64,000 bases of DNA, from contig NZ_LR732544.1 of NCBI RefSeq assembly GCF_902506575.1, positions 5,144,806 to 5,208,805 of the forward strand, written 5' to 3'. Positions within the stretch are counted from its first letter, which is position 1; the number at the start of each line of letters is the position of its first letter. This document shows positions 63,359-64,000 of this stretch, in pieces. The notes under the pieces were generated by a model. The model searched no databases, was not told the DNA's origin, and saw nothing but the letters and a program-made list of their open reading frames with translations. Position numbers and translations under genes: made by a program. The stretch comes from Streptomyces mexicanus (GTDB taxonomy: Bacteria > Actinomycetota > Actinomycetes > Streptomycetales > Streptomycetaceae).

Positions 63359-64000
63359 TCAGCGCGTGCGCGCGATCAGATAGCGGAACACGTTCGGCAT
63401 CCACACCGTGCCGTCGGACCGCTGGTAGCCGTGCAGGGCCTCCGTCAGCTCCTTGTCCACCTGGTGGTGGTCGCTCGCCTCGATCGCCGCGTCGAACAGC
63501 CCGGTGGAGAGCATGCCGCGCACCGCGCTGCCCAGGTCGGCGTAGCCGAAGGGGCAGGCGACGCGGCCGGAGCCGTCGGGGCGCAGACCGGCGAGCCGGG
63601 CCACCTCCTCCAGCCCGTCGCGCAGGCCGTCGCGGGCGCCGGGCCCGGGGACGGCGGCGGGGTCGGCGGCCCTGGCCGCCACCCGCAGCACCGAGGACGT
63701 GGCGCACCGCTCCGGCGGACCCCAGCCCGCGAGCACCACGGGCGCACCGCGCTCGGTGAGGTGCGTCGCCGCGGCCAGCCGTCCGGCCAGCCCGTCCGCG
63801 TCACCGGCCAGACCTCCGATCGGCTCGAAGGCGGTCACCAGCGTGTAGGCGGGCGCGGGGGAGCCGTCGGCCCGGCGCAGGTCCTCCAGGGGCCCGTCGA
63901 GGATGCGGGCGTCGGCACGCGCGCGCGTGTCCCCCGCCTGGGGCAGCAGCCGCTGCCGCGCGAGGTCGAGCCGTTCGGGTGAGGCCGGGTCGATGCCGGT
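63359..64000 (-). CDS. Class I SAM-dependent methyltransferase-like protein (partial)
   Basis: The frame is open from the window edge to a stop at 63359, giving the C-terminal 213 residues or so; the start lies beyond the window. The entry segment TGIDPASPERLDLARQRL resembles the AdoMet-binding strand 2 region. ARADARILDGPLEDLRRADG, VTAFEPIGGLAGDADGLAGRL and RGAPVVLAGWGPPERCATSS continue the Rossmann pattern, the last like the strand-5 segment of ubiquinone-type methyltransferases. The C-terminus is DGTVWMPNVFRYLIARTR. An internal GTG at 63838 is unlikely to be the start. The substrate is unknown. It is convergent with the FtsH gene. Confidence 0.65.
   Translation of the reverse strand, partial: TGIDPASPERLDLARQRLLPQAGDTRARADARILDGPLEDLRRADGSPAPAYTLVTAFEPIGGLAGDADGLAGRLAAATHLTERGAPVVLAGWGPPERCATSSVLRVAARAADPAAVPGPGARDGLRDGLEEVARLAGLRPDGSGRVACPFGYADLGSAVRGMLSTGLFDAAIEASDHHQVDKELTEALHGYQRSDGTVWMPNVFRYLIARTR

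Overview
The window is a GC-rich actinobacterial chromosome segment, almost certainly from a Streptomyces species. The evidence is the very high GC content with GC-rich third codon positions, frequent GTG starts, two conservons (cvnABCD), a lysine-rich HupS, NdgR next to leuCD, and NsdA. From memory, the gene order follows the conserved core of the S. coelicolor chromosome from pccB through cvn, gltX, ndgR, leuCD, hupS, gpsA, ddlA, thiLD, recG, coaD, rnc, mutM, smc, glcP, ftsY, nsdA, amtB, glnK, glnD and ffh. No prophage, CRISPR array or biosynthetic cluster is visible.

Region by region. 1-450 holds the end of an acyl-CoA carboxylase beta subunit and its epsilon subunit. 485-664 is a palindromic, MITE-like element. 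662-11515 carries two back-to-back conservons on the minus strand (kinase-like CvnA, roadblock CvnB, DUF742 CvnC, GTPase CvnD); parts of their B and D genes are identical at DNA level. 12-16.3 kb has a small orphan gene, an FAH-family hydrolase, gltX, a HAD hydrolase and five tRNA genes (Gln, Glu, Glu, Gln, Glu), so the glutamyl-tRNA synthetase gene lies beside its cognate tRNAs. 16.4-22 kb holds a divergent MerR/DUF4188 pair, ndgR divergent from leuCD, and hupS. 22-29 kb is metabolic: cofC, an acyltransferase, gpsA, ddlA and thiLD. 29.2-29.7 kb is a decayed SARP/BTAD regulator, followed by rpmB.

30-40 kb is a run of plus-strand housekeeping genes: a DAK2-domain kinase, recG, rsmD, coaD, a DivIVA-like coiled-coil protein, DUF177, rpmF, rnc and mutM. 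40.2-41.6 kb should be a CAP-domain protein gene, but it is split by what reads as Illumina Nextera adapter read-through with poly-G, so this stretch of the assembly is not trustworthy. 41.7-48 kb holds acyP, a small coiled-coil protein, smc and the glucose permease gene glcP. 48-54.7 kb has an NCS1 permease, ftsY, a prim-pol-like protein and nsdA. 55-59.4 kb is the nitrogen operon amtB-glnK-glnD behind a GlnR-type box. 59.7-64 kb has ffh, an FtsH-type protease and a partial methyltransferase.

The genes form small functional blocks: SRP (ffh, ftsY), chromosome structure (smc, hupS), ribosome and RNA maturation (rpmB, rpmF, rnc, rsmD, gltX and the tRNAs), DNA repair (recG, mutM), nitrogen sensing (amtB-glnK-glnD) and leucine synthesis under NdgR. 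I found no clearly new multi-gene system. The best leads are the MITE-like element whose end forms a stop codon, sequence homogenisation between the two conservons, a three-half-site operator between the MerR and DUF4188 genes, a collagen-like Gly-X-Y head on GlnD, and the adapter artefact.
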